Source of the DNA: Sanguibacter inulinus
Lineage (GTDB): Bacteria; Actinomycetota; Actinomycetes; Actinomycetales; Cellulomonadaceae
NCBI RefSeq assembly: GCF_013415325.1
Contig: NZ_JACBYE010000025.1
Coordinates: 1-61,822, forward strand
Direction of reading: 5' to 3'
Length of the DNA stretch: 61,822 nucleotides
Position 1 is the stretch's first letter, and each line of letters opens with the position of its first letter. The notes under the pieces were generated by a model. It made no database searches. It saw only the letters and a list, made by a program, of their open reading frames with translations, and was not told the origin of the DNA. A program made the position numbers and the translations under genes. Below are positions 24,801 to 31,625 of this stretch, piece by piece.

Positions 24801-26224
24801 GCGATGCGCGCGGCGTCGACAGTCGGCGCCTCGAGGGTCATGGCACCGAGCAGGCGGCGCGACACCGAGGTGCGCCAGCTGGGGCTCGGGGTGACGTCGA
24901 GGACCAGGTCCCCGAGACCGAGGTCCTCCAGGCGCGCGGTGAGCGCGTCGGCGGCGCGACGGTGGCCGGGGACGTACAGGACGCTGCGGCCGATGGCTGC
25001 TGCCTCCGCGACCACCGCTGCGACGGCGCCTGTGGCGTCGGCGCCCACGGGGGCGTCGACGAAGAGGTGGCTGCCCGTGGCGAGCGCGTCCAGGACGTTG
25101 CGGCCCGAGGGGTCGAGGTCGCCGACACCACGCTCCATGTTGGGCTCGGCGTCGCCCGTGCGCAGCGCGGGCATCGAGGCGGCGAGCGAGTCGATGGCTC
25201 CCTGGTCCCCGGCGAGAGCGGCGATGACCTCGTGACGGTCCAGCCCGATGTTGAGGTCGTCGAGGTCGTCGACGAGCATCTGCCCGGGGTGGGCGAAGGT
25301 CCCGACGAGCAGCTTGTCGGTCATGGTGAAGTCGGCGAGCACCGCCGAGCCGAGGGCGTTGATGCGGTCGAGGGCGACGGCAGGGTCGAAGCCCGAGCCC
25401 GTGAAGGCACCGCGGGCGAGGGCGGCGGCGTCGAGCAGGGCTCCGCGGGAGCGCAGCGCCCGGGCCAGCACGGGGTTGATCTCGGCCGTGGGCTCGAGGG
25501 CGAGCTCGTAGTCGGTCTCCCCTCCCCCGCGGGCCTCGATCTCGATCGGGCGCAGCAGGACCGGGGCGCGGACCGTGCGGCCTGCAGCGCGGGAGGCCTC
25601 GGCCGCGGCGTCGTCGTAGACCCCACGGTCGGACCCGCCGGAGAAGGCGACACGGGCGAGCGCTGCGACGTCGTCGGAGGTCTCGTCGACCTCGTGCTCG
25701 GTCCAGGTCGCGAGCCCGATCGCCAGATACGTCGGAGCGATGCCGTAGCGCTCGGCCTGCTCCTGGGAGCGCTGGGCGACGGCGCGCGCGCGGCGGCGGG
25801 CGACGGGCAGCGAGCTGCCCTCGCGGAAGATGTTCGCCAGGCGGGTGCTGCGGCCGGCGAAGAGCTGGGCGATGCCCGACGGGTGCGCGGCGGTGAGGTC
25901 GAGGACAGCGTCGCCGAGCAGACCGACGTCGGCGAGCGTCGAGCCGCCGGCCAGCGAGACCAGGGTCGAGCGCCAGCGGTCGATCGCGGCGGCGACGGTC
26001 TCGGCCGTGGTGGCAGGCTTGACGAGGGTGGGGACCGTGCGCATGGCACGCGTCTCGGCGTTCGCGTCGGCGTCGCCGTGGACCGCGCCGGAGGCGGACT
26101 GGTCCGTGCTGGTCATGTCAGGGGTTCTCTCGCTGGACGGGTCGTGAGGCGCAGCCGGGCTCGGGTCGTGGTCGGAGCGGGCCCTGTCGGTCCCCGCCGT
26201 CCTGTCGCGATCGGGAGCTGTCAC
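21875..26224 (-). CDS. Giant degenerate SF1 helicase with C-terminal Vsr/MTES_1575-like domain
   Basis: About 1,449 residues from GTG 26224 (1,413 from ATG 26116). The order is that of DUF4011-type helicases: an N-terminal alpha-rich region, split RecA folds and a C-terminal Vsr-like PD-(D/E)XK domain. The key motifs are eroded. The P-loop position reads DAPVGADATGA with no GKT; motif II reads VILDAAQH instead of DEAxQ; motif III is VVVGDARC; the late motifs VVVSDLQSVAGLSREAVIFS and NAIGSTRRRL keep the fold. The nuclease-like end (VVGHPDLPDELLVAVLTDDADY, then RVRDRQRAERLERLGW) lacks the usual D and E-x-D residues. It is probably a conserved pseudoenzyme of unknown function. The preceding 718 bp hold a promoter, a terminator and iterons. 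Confidence 0.75.
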   Translation of the reverse strand: MTAPDRDRTAGTDRARSDHDPSPAAPHDPSSERTPDMTSTDQSASGAVHGDADANAETRAMRTVPTLVKPATTAETVAAAIDRWRSTLVSLAGGSTLADVGLLGDAVLDLTAAHPSGIAQLFAGRSTRLANIFREGSSLPVARRRARAVAQRSQEQAERYGIAPTYLAIGLATWTEHEVDETSDDVAALARVAFSGGSDRGVYDDAAAEASRAAGRTVRAPVLLRPIEIEARGGGETDYELALEPTAEINPVLARALRSRGALLDAAALARGAFTGSGFDPAVALDRINALGSAVLADFTMTDKLLVGTFAHPGQMLVDDLDDLNIGLDRHEVIAALAGDQGAIDSLAASMPALRTGDAEPNMERGVGDLDPSGRNVLDALATGSHLFVDAPVGADATGAVAAVVAEAAAIGRSVLYVPGHRRAADALTARLEDLGLGDLVLDVTPSPSWRTSVSRRLLGAMTLEAPTVDAARIADTRLALVETRSRLTRMIDGLHQLRAPWDISAYDALQALARLTSERPTPATTVRLDAATLARIASVRQEVGADLVRAASLDAFSAQPGTSPWYGADIDTDATAEDAVARITRLLDVSLADLRRQMDAVVEDTGLQAARTVSAWGEQIEMLAGMRTTLEVFQPMVFERTADDLVAATASRQWRNEHDVEMSGLHRRRLVKRAKDMIRPGSRVADLHSALLEVQAQRQTWAEHCPSGGWPRLPEGLAAIEQTYRDVVEDLTALDAVLATTSAGAGLAGMTLGDLTERLQRLLDDRGALTSLPERTRLVRSLTAHGLGTLLTDLTARRVERGLVEAELDLAWWSSVFEQILAADPYVAEVGGRGIEALAETFRTLDREHVDSLATPIRAAAVAQIHGALRDNREQAEGLFALLVEESLTSLRTVADEYGDVLRKLRPCMIATPTLVPHVLPAHRTVDLVILDAAQHLPVESVLSAIARGRQIVVVGDARCAPGQAVRSLAELLPTVGLAGDASRRDPELTQFLSQHGYAGVLHPMPLPSQERLVFFETVDGVGMPDPVSGAVESTQTEVDRVVELAIMHALDRPDESLGIITGSRAHADRIREAILGQVRQNAALGPFFDPSRREPVVVSDLQSVAGLSREAVIFSVGFGRTPHGRVLHNFGDVSGPTGDSLLLNAIGSTRRRLTVVSCFGAEDLDPERLRGAGAQLLGSLLDFAEQRSASPVHDVGRFIEGQPDPDRLVLDLAERLFRAGLTVETHHGAADGEHIPLVVGHPDLPDELLVAVLTDDADYTAETSIRVRDRQRAERLERLGWSVVQVWSVSLFLDPEGQAMRIRETVLDIEARRRAARMPVTGAIPLVGLDDAGDIAGLADADGLAGEVVDPSAPVPVVTAPLLTEGDVPQPREAVRRASRPDVEPGLPIAAYGDDDLDELARWIMTDGLPRDADELAAQVRSELGIVRRSNRVDIAVSSAVRRTLGL

Positions 26225-26390
26225 CCCAGCACGGTATCTGGCCGGGACGGCGTTCGTGGCCTGACGCGCCGACGACGAGGGCCACGACGGGCCCGGGCGC
26301 TGCTGGAAGGGGTTGTCCGGCACCTCGACGGAGCGGTGACCTGGCCGTCCGTGACCGGGCTGAGCGCGGCGGGAAGGGCGGGGTGCGTCC

Positions 26391-26440
26391 GGAGAAAAAG
26401 GAACAGTGCGTGCCGCGCAGGGGGCAGGCGGCACGCACTG
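26391..26440 (-). terminator. Leader terminator before the pseudo-helicase
   Basis: On the minus strand a 13-bp stem (26440-26428 with 26416-26404, 11-base loop) is followed by TTCCTTTTTCTCC, a true T-run, rare in this genome. It starts about 10 bases after the -10 box at 26450-26455, so the transcript would be only ~50-60 nt unless read through. It may be an attenuator or the end of a small RNA. Confidence 0.75.
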
Positions 26441-26449
26441 TCAGGGACA

Positions 26450-26478
26450 ACTATGCACTCGCCCAGATCGAGTGTCAA
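26450..26478 (-). promoter_or_regulatory. Strong promoter with embedded CIRCE-like operator
   Basis: On the minus strand TTGACA (26478-26473) and CATAGT (26455-26450) are separated by exactly 17 bases. Between and across them lies, on the plus strand, TATGCACTC-N9-GAGTGTCAA (26452-26478). It matches the CIRCE consensus at 14 of 18 positions with the correct 9-base spacing. A bound HrcA-like repressor would block RNA polymerase directly. Confidence 0.6.
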
Positions 26479-26602
26479 CAGGGAAGTTGAATCTTCTTCC
26501 AGATCGGTTCGACGGGCTGTTCGCCGCGGTGCGTGGGCGAGGGTCTCACCTGCGGTTCTGCGCTCCGGGGCCCTGCCGGGACCACGTGCGAGAGCGCCTG
26601 TC

Positions 26603-26616
26603 GTGACCCTGGTCAC
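26603..26616. promoter_or_regulatory. Palindrome GTGACC-CT-GGTCAC
   Basis: A 6-bp perfect inverted repeat with a 2-base spacer in the long intergenic region before tRNA-Arg. Possible operator; nothing ties it to a specific gene. Apart from this, 26485-26700 shows no coding signal. Confidence 0.25.
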
Positions 26617-26702
26617 CCACGCGCCCACTCTCGCCAGCCGCTCCTCACCGCAGCCCGCCAGGCCACGACCACCCACCCGCACGCCCACAGGTCCCCACCT
26701 CG

Positions 26703-26845
26703 AGGTCGCACGGTTCACACCCAGGTCGTACGTCAGGCACCGAAGTCGTACGGACACGCCGTCCTGACGCCCCTAGCCCGGAGATCTGGCGTGTCCGTGC
26801 GACCTCGCGAGAGCTGCGACGACCTCGTCGGTGTCCTGGCGACCT
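26703..26845. repeat. Phased inverted-iteron element, copy A
   Basis: AGGTCG occurs at 26703 and 26723, and AAGTCG at 26743, exactly 20 bp apart. The inverse CGACCT occurs at 26800, 26820 and 26840, again exactly 20 bp apart. The innermost pair (offset 57 bp) forms 19-bp inverted arms, 26742-26760 and 26788-26806 (17 of 19 complementary), around a 27-bp spacer. A second copy with the same core spacing lies at 31341-31444. It sits in the gap between the pseudo-helicase promoter and tRNA-Arg. Confidence 0.85.
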
Positions 26846-26942
26846 CGTGGAGAGACGGACGTCTGGGGAGGGGCACCGCGACTCTGGTTGCCGGCCGTGG
26901 CAGGGATCACGGGCGACTGTCAGGTAGCCTTGTCTCGCTCTC

Positions 26943-27018
26943 GCGCCCGTAGCTCAGGGGATAGAGCACCGCTCTCCTAAAGCGGGTGTCGGCAGTTCGA
27001 ATCTGCCCGGGCGCACCA
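26943..27018 (+). tRNA. tRNA-Arg (anticodon CCT)
   Basis: A 76-base cloverleaf. The acceptor GCGCCCG pairs with CGGGCGC; the D-loop is AGCTCAGGGGATAGAGC; the anticodon stem-loop CCGCT-CTCCTAA-AGCGG gives anticodon CCT, reading AGG. The T-arm is GGCAGTTCGAATCTGCC and CCA is encoded. A possible -10 box TAGCCT lies at about 26925. Confidence 0.97.
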
Positions 27019-27071
27019 GTTCTCCCCTGTCTCGGCGTGCACCAGCGCGAGACCAGCGGCGCCCCAGGGCG

Positions 27072-27428
27072 TCAGACCTTCTTCACCACGCTCGACTTGA
27101 GCTGCATCGGACCGAAGCCGTCGACCTTGCAGTCGATGTCGTGGTCGCCCACCCCGTCGACGAGCCTGATGCCGCGCACCTTGGTGCCGACCTTGATGGC
27201 GGTCGCGCTGCCCTTGACCTTGAGGTCTTTGACGACGGTGACGGTGTCGCCGTCCTGCAGCACGTTGCCGACGGCGTCGCGGATCTCGCGCGGGCCGTCA
27301 GACGCCTCGGCCGGGTCTCCCTCAGCGGGCTCCCACTCGTGGGCGCACTCGGGGCAGACGAGCAGCGCACCCATCTCGTAGGTGTAGACGGAGGAGCACT
27401 CGGGGCACGGGGGCAGGGTGTCGGTCAC
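27072..27428 (-). CDS. yjdM: PhnA/YjdM zinc-ribbon domain protein
   Basis: A 118-residue protein of the PhnA (YjdM) family. The N-terminal zinc ribbon has CPEC at 8-11 and a second CPEC near 25-28; the C-terminal SH3-like domain has the family run [33 protein letters not shown] and ending [10 protein letters not shown]. Despite the name, the family is not required for phosphonate use and its biochemical role is unclear. GTG 27428 is the start. It stands alone, tail to tail with tRNA-Arg. Confidence 0.92.
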   Translation of the reverse strand: MTDTLPPCPECSSVYTYEMGALLVCPECAHEWEPAEGDPAEASDGPREIRDAVGNVLQDGDTVTVVKDLKVKGSATAIKVGTKVRGIRLVDGVGDHDIDCKVDGFGPMQLKSSVVKKV

Positions 27429-27602
27429 GGCCGCAACCCTACCGATCTCCGGGAGGCGCCCGTACCCCCCGGGCGGCCCCGACCAGGCGGGCTGCTAGAT
27501 CGCCCGATCCCCAGGCCCAGCACGATGGCGGAAGGCAGTCGACTGCGGGCGATGGCGCACAACGAGCGAGGAGCCTCCCGCCCGGGCCCCGCCCCCACGC
27601 AC

Positions 27603-27635
27603 AGAGGGGCCGGGCCCGCCGGACCCGACCCCTCT
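27603..27635 (-). terminator. Terminator of the MHS transporter gene
   Basis: A 14-15-bp stem with a 3-base loop, 17 bp beyond the transporter stop. Two positions are G-U pairs in the minus-strand RNA but C-A mismatches on the plus strand, so the hairpin is built for minus-strand transcripts. Confidence 0.75.
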
Positions 27636-27651
27636 CGACTGCGGCGTGCCG

Positions 27652-29061
27652 CTAGCGCTTGCCCACGGTCGCAGGCTCGGCTGCGACGTCCTCGTGCGAG
27701 GCGAGGCCGTAGTCGACGTCCTTCGTCTCCTTGGACAGGATCACCGCGACGAGGGTGAGGACCGCAGCCCCTGACAGGTAGAGCCCCACGAGCCAGGTGT
27801 CACCGTCTGCCTGGGCCCAGAGCGCGACCGCGACGATCGGCGCGAGCGCAGCGCCCAGGATCGAGCTCACGTTGTAGGCGATGGCGGACCCTGTGTACCG
27901 GACGTTGGTCGGGAACAGCTCGGGGAGCAGCGCACCCATCGGCCCGAAGGTCACGCCCATGAGCGTGAAGCCGAGGATGAGGAAGGCCTGGACGAGGCCC
28001 CCCGTGAAGGCGGCGTCGGCGCGGGGAACCAGGAACAGGTGGAAGGTCAGCCCGAAGACCACGATGAGGCTCGACACCCCGATGAGCAGCCGGCGACGTC
28101 CGATGAGGTCGGCGACGGGCCCGGAGATCAGCGTGAACAGCCCGAAGAAGATCACGCCGATGATCTGCATGATGACGAAGTGCACGTACGGGATGCCCAG
28201 ACCTGCGGGGTCGGCGTCAGCAGCCTTGGTGCCGTAGGTGAGCGTGAAGCTGGTCATGAGGTAGAAGAGCACGTAGGTCGCGAGCATGATGAACGTGCCG
28301 AGGACCAGCTGGCGCCAGTGGAACCTGAACACCGTGGCGAGGGGCGTCTTGGTGATCGCACCCTTCTTCTCGGCCGTGACGAAGGCCTCGGACTCGACGA
28401 GCTTGAGCCGCACCCACAGACCGATGATCACCATGACGGCCGAGAACAGGAACGGGATGCGCCAGCCCCACGAGAGGAAGGCCTCCGACTGCAGGAGCGA
28501 GTCCTCGGGGTGCGGCAGCACGGCGTTGATGGTGAGGAACAGCCCGTTGGCGATGATGAAGCCGATGGGCGCGCCGAGCTGCGGGAAGGTCCCGTACCAG
28601 GCGCGCTTGTTCGCGGGGGCGTTCTCGGTCGCGACGAGCGCGGCGCCGGACCACTCGCCACCGAGCGCGAAGCCCTGCGCGAGGCGCAGGACGAGCAGCA
28701 GGACGGGCGCCGCGACACCGATCGAGTCGAAGGTGGGCAGCGTGCCGATGAGGAAGGTCGCGATCCCCATGGTGAGCAGCGAGATGACCAGGGTCGTCTT
28801 GCGGCCCTTCTTGTCGCCGAGGTGGCCGAACACGATCGCGCCGACGGGCCGCGCGACCATCGCCGCGCCGAAGACGGCGAAGGAGGCGAGGAGCGCCGTG
28901 GTGTCGTTGCCCGTGGGGAAGAACAACGTCGGGAAGACGAGGACTGCCGCGGTCGCGTAGACGTAGAAGTCGTAGAACTCGATCGTCGTGCCGACGAGGC
29001 TCGCGGTGATGACCCTCCCGCGGGAGTTCAGCGGTCGGACGGGTGCTGCTGTGGTGGACAT
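27652..29061 (-). CDS. MFS metabolite:H+ symporter (MHS family, ProP/ShiA-like)
   Basis: A 469-residue, 12-helix importer of the MHS family, which takes up organic acids or betaines with protons. Markers are GTTIEFYDFYVYATAAVLVFP in helix 1, GHLGDKKGRKTTL in loop 2-3, and LRLAQGFALGGEWSGAALVATE (the RxxQGxxxGGE motif). The central PVADLIGRRRLL repeats the loop motif. ATG 29061 is chosen because GGAG lies 8 bases upstream; the 36 upstream in-frame residues are unconserved in look. Substrate cannot be named from sequence. Confidence 0.88.
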   Translation of the reverse strand: MSTTAAPVRPLNSRGRVITASLVGTTIEFYDFYVYATAAVLVFPTLFFPTGNDTTALLASFAVFGAAMVARPVGAIVFGHLGDKKGRKTTLVISLLTMGIATFLIGTLPTFDSIGVAAPVLLLVLRLAQGFALGGEWSGAALVATENAPANKRAWYGTFPQLGAPIGFIIANGLFLTINAVLPHPEDSLLQSEAFLSWGWRIPFLFSAVMVIIGLWVRLKLVESEAFVTAEKKGAITKTPLATVFRFHWRQLVLGTFIMLATYVLFYLMTSFTLTYGTKAADADPAGLGIPYVHFVIMQIIGVIFFGLFTLISGPVADLIGRRRLLIGVSSLIVVFGLTFHLFLVPRADAAFTGGLVQAFLILGFTLMGVTFGPMGALLPELFPTNVRYTGSAIAYNVSSILGAALAPIVAVALWAQADGDTWLVGLYLSGAAVLTLVAVILSKETKDVDYGLASHEDVAAEPATVGKR

Positions 29062-29357
29062 GTGGTGCTCCGGTCGGTGGGCGCTCACGTGCGAGGCGTC
29101 GTTCGCGGACGGGCGTCCGGGCGGCGGCGCGCTGGCACTGGAGGCTGCAGCGCGGGGCCGGGGGAACAAGAGGCCGTGCTCGACACGTCGGTGACGGTAC
29201 CGAGGAACCGTAGTCCTGTCTCACCATGAGGCCAGAGCGCCTCCAGCATCTGGACACGCGGGCTGGGTCAGGCCGCTCGGCAGCCGATCGCCGCGTCACG
29301 CTCCGCCCTGGGCGGACACCCCGGGCGCGACGGCCGAGCCGGTGGAAGAATCACCAG

Positions 29358-29837
29358 ATGACCCAGGACACCAACCCCGCACCCGGCACAGTCTCCCCCG
29401 CACCCCAGCCCGGCACGCAGCCGGCACTCTGGGTCGAGCGGACCGGCGGTCGCCGGTACGTCGGCCGCAGCGCCCGCGGAGGCGAGGTGCAGCTCGGCGG
29501 TCTCGACGTCGAGGGCACCTTCACCCCCGGCGAGCTCCTCAAGATCGCCCTCGCCGCCTGCACAGGCTTCGCCTCGGACGTCACCCTCGCGCGTCGCCTC
29601 GGCGACGACTACGCGGCCACCGTGCACGTCGCAGGTGTCTCGGATCCCGAGGAAGACCGCTACCCGGTGCTCACCGAACGTCTCGAGCTCGACCTGTCCG
29701 GCCTCGACGACGAGGCCCGCGAGCGCCTGCTGACCGTCGTCAACCGCGCGGTCGACGCGTCCTGCACCGTCGGTCGCACGCTCAAGGCCGGCGCGACCGT
29801 CGAGCTGACCATCGCCTCGGTGTCGACGACCGAATGA
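29358..29837 (+). CDS. OsmC/Ohr-family protein
   Basis: A 159-residue OsmC-type peroxide-detoxifying protein. The two conserved reactive cysteines are visible, in KIALAACTGFASDV and in VDASCTVGRTLKAG. Such proteins reduce organic hydroperoxides using lipoylated partners. The N-terminal ~20 residues are Pro/Thr-rich. ATG 29358 is chosen because the fold begins shortly after; the longer upstream frame is not conserved in look. It is followed by an EcsC-like gene 94 bp downstream. Confidence 0.88.
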   Translation: MTQDTNPAPGTVSPAPQPGTQPALWVERTGGRRYVGRSARGGEVQLGGLDVEGTFTPGELLKIALAACTGFASDVTLARRLGDDYAATVHVAGVSDPEEDRYPVLTERLELDLSGLDDEARERLLTVVNRAVDASCTVGRTLKAGATVELTIASVSTTE

Positions 29838-29931
29838 TCTCGGGTGGCGCGGCCCTGGGCAGGGTCGCGCCAGCTCCACCCGGCCGCCCCACCCCCGCTG
29901 GCCGACCCACGACGAACCGCAAGGAGCCACT

Positions 29932-30765
29932 GTGACCCAGAAGCTGTCCTTCGCCCGGACCCCGCTGATCGACGCCGCCCTCGACCAGGCGATCACCCTG
30001 CCGTCCTCGACCGTTCGGGCGCACGTCGACAGCCTGCGCCGACGCAACCCCGAGGCGTCGCCCCAGCAGATCGTCACGCTGCTCACCAAGGAGTACTCGC
30101 TCGTGCTCCAGGGCGCGGGTGGCGCCGTGGGTGCTGCGGCGGCCTTCCCCGGGGTGGGCACGGGGGTGTCGATGATTCTCAGCGGTGGTGACGTCGCGAC
30201 CTTCTTCAGCGCCTCGGCCGCCTACGCGCTGTGCGTGGCAGAGGTCCACGGGGTAGAGGCTGACGACCTCGACCGTCGCCGCGCGCTGCTGCTCGCCACG
30301 GTCCTCGGCGAGTCCGGCGCGAGGTCGGTCGAAGAGGTGTCCGGCAAGTCGGCGGCAGCCTGGGGCACCGCCCTGATGACGACCATGCCGAAGAGCACGA
30401 TCCGGCAGGTCAACAAGGTGCTCACGCGGCGGTTCGTCAAGCGGCAGATCGCCAAGCAGACCTCGCTCATGATGGGCCGCGTCATCCCCTTCGGCATCGG
30501 TGCCGTCGTCGGCGTCGCGGGTGGGCGGGCGCTCGCCCGCACGGTCGCCCACCAGGCGACCAAGGCCTTCGGCGAGCCGCCCGCGCACTTCGCGCGCGAG
30601 GTGGGCCCAGCCCGCTCGAAGGCCTCCAGCAAGGTCTACGAGTCCGTCGAGCCCGGCCGTGCCTCGAAGATCCCGCTGGTCGACCGCGCCCGACGGGCAC
30701 GGATCGGCCGTGGGAGGTCGAGCGAGGTCGGCTCCGGCCGCACCTCCGGTACGGACGAGTCGTGA
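29932..30765 (+). CDS. EcsC-like conserved membrane-associated protein
   Basis: A 277-residue protein with glycine-rich hydrophobic segments GAGGAVGAAAAFPGVGTGVSMIL and VIPFGIGAVVGVAGGRALA, typical of EcsC/DUF697-like membrane-associated proteins. The C-terminal ~60 residues are basic and low complexity. Function is not known. GTG 29932 has AAGGAG six bases upstream. The stop overlaps the start of the SRPBCC gene (GTGA), so the two form a coupled pair. Confidence 0.65.
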   Translation: MTQKLSFARTPLIDAALDQAITLPSSTVRAHVDSLRRRNPEASPQQIVTLLTKEYSLVLQGAGGAVGAAAAFPGVGTGVSMILSGGDVATFFSASAAYALCVAEVHGVEADDLDRRRALLLATVLGESGARSVEEVSGKSAAAWGTALMTTMPKSTIRQVNKVLTRRFVKRQIAKQTSLMMGRVIPFGIGAVVGVAGGRALARTVAHQATKAFGEPPAHFAREVGPARSKASSKVYESVEPGRASKIPLVDRARRARIGRGRSSEVGSGRTSGTDES

Positions 30766-31295
30766 CAGGCCGTCCGGCAGCGCACGACGCTGCAGCCGAG
30801 GGCCGAGGTCTGCGACGGGTGAGCGTCTCCCGGGAGCTGCCCGGGCAGCCCGGTGACGTCTTCGACCTGGTGGCCGACGTCCGCCACCACTCGCGGTGGA
30901 TCCCGCTGACCTGGGGTTCGTTCCCCGTGGAACCATCGGGCCGTCCGCTCCCCGACGGCCCCCTGCCGTTGGGCGCTCGGTTCACCATGTACAGCCACCC
31001 GGGGATCGTCGACCGCATGGAGGTCGTCGGTCTCGAACGTCCCGCCGGCGACGCGCTGAGCGGCACCGAGCGCCACAGGCTCGTGCTGCGCAAGGCCGGA
31101 CCGCTGCTCGAGGGGACGGCGGGCATCGACGTCGAGCCCGTCGACCATGCGACGAGCCTGGTCACCTGGTGGGAAGAGGTCTACCTCGCCGGACCGCTCC
31201 CGGCCCGCCTGACGTCCCCGCTCCTCGGGGTACCCCTCGGTCTCATGCTCCGCCTGGCACTGCACAGGGTGTCCCGCGAGCTCGACGCAGCCTGA
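30762..31295 (+). CDS. SRPBCC (START-like) family protein
   Basis: A 177-residue protein of the polyketide-cyclase/START-like superfamily. It shows SVSRELPGQPGDVFDLVADVRHHSRWIP at the start of the helix-grip fold, central beta strands with DRMEVVGLE, and the C-terminal helix GLMLRLALHRVSRELDAA. These domains bind hydrophobic ligands; the ligand is unknown. It is translationally coupled to the EcsC-like gene. It is followed by a 330-bp non-coding region holding the second phased-iteron element. Confidence 0.75.
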   Translation: MTGRPAAHDAAAEGRGLRRVSVSRELPGQPGDVFDLVADVRHHSRWIPLTWGSFPVEPSGRPLPDGPLPLGARFTMYSHPGIVDRMEVVGLERPAGDALSGTERHRLVLRKAGPLLEGTAGIDVEPVDHATSLVTWWEEVYLAGPLPARLTSPLLGVPLGLMLRLALHRVSRELDAA

Positions 31296-31340
31296 CCCCG
31301 GGCCTGCCCCGGGCCCCACAGGCGCCTCCCGTGACCGGCG

Positions 31341-31444
31341 AGGTCGCCCTCCCTAGGGCGAGGTCGCCCCTCTGACCTCGAGGTCGTACAGACACGCCAG
31401 AACAGCCCCGGATCGCCCGGTATTCGGCGTGTCCGTACGACCTC
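31341..31444. repeat. Phased inverted-iteron element, copy B
   Basis: AGGTCG occurs at 31341, 31361 and 31381, exactly 20 bp apart, and the inverse CGACCT at 31438. The offset between the inner pair is 57 bp, identical to copy A. The 19-bp arms 31380-31398 and 31426-31444 are complementary at 18 of 19 positions around a 27-bp spacer. Right-hand outer iterons are degenerate. The gap 31296-31625 otherwise shows nothing recognisable. Confidence 0.85.
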
Positions 31445-31625
31445 GCGCGCGAGCTCGGTCCTCAGGTGAGGGGTGGACCCGCGGAGCGCGAGGTGTTCCC
31501 GCGCGCTCTCGCAGGTCCGGGCGTAGTGTCGGCCATCACACAGACCGTGCGACGGCCGGCCGGGAGACCCTCCGGACGGCTCAGCGTCACCCCTCGCCAC
31601 GAGCGACAGCCTGAGGAGCCCGCCG

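Noticed and set aside
26221-26757. A 178-codon minus-strand frame upstream of the pseudo-helicase
   Set aside because: It crosses the promoter, the terminator hairpin and other regulatory sites and has weak codon bias; not called as a gene.
21755-26767. Long plus-strand open frames (807 and 847 codons) opposite the pseudo-helicase
   Set aside because: No recognisable domain; low-complexity shadow composition; the minus frame has helicase-like motifs.
29190-29212. CGGTACCG and a GGAACCGTAG word resembling the desaturase palindrome
   Set aside because: Only one half matches and the layout differs; not enough to call a shared operator.
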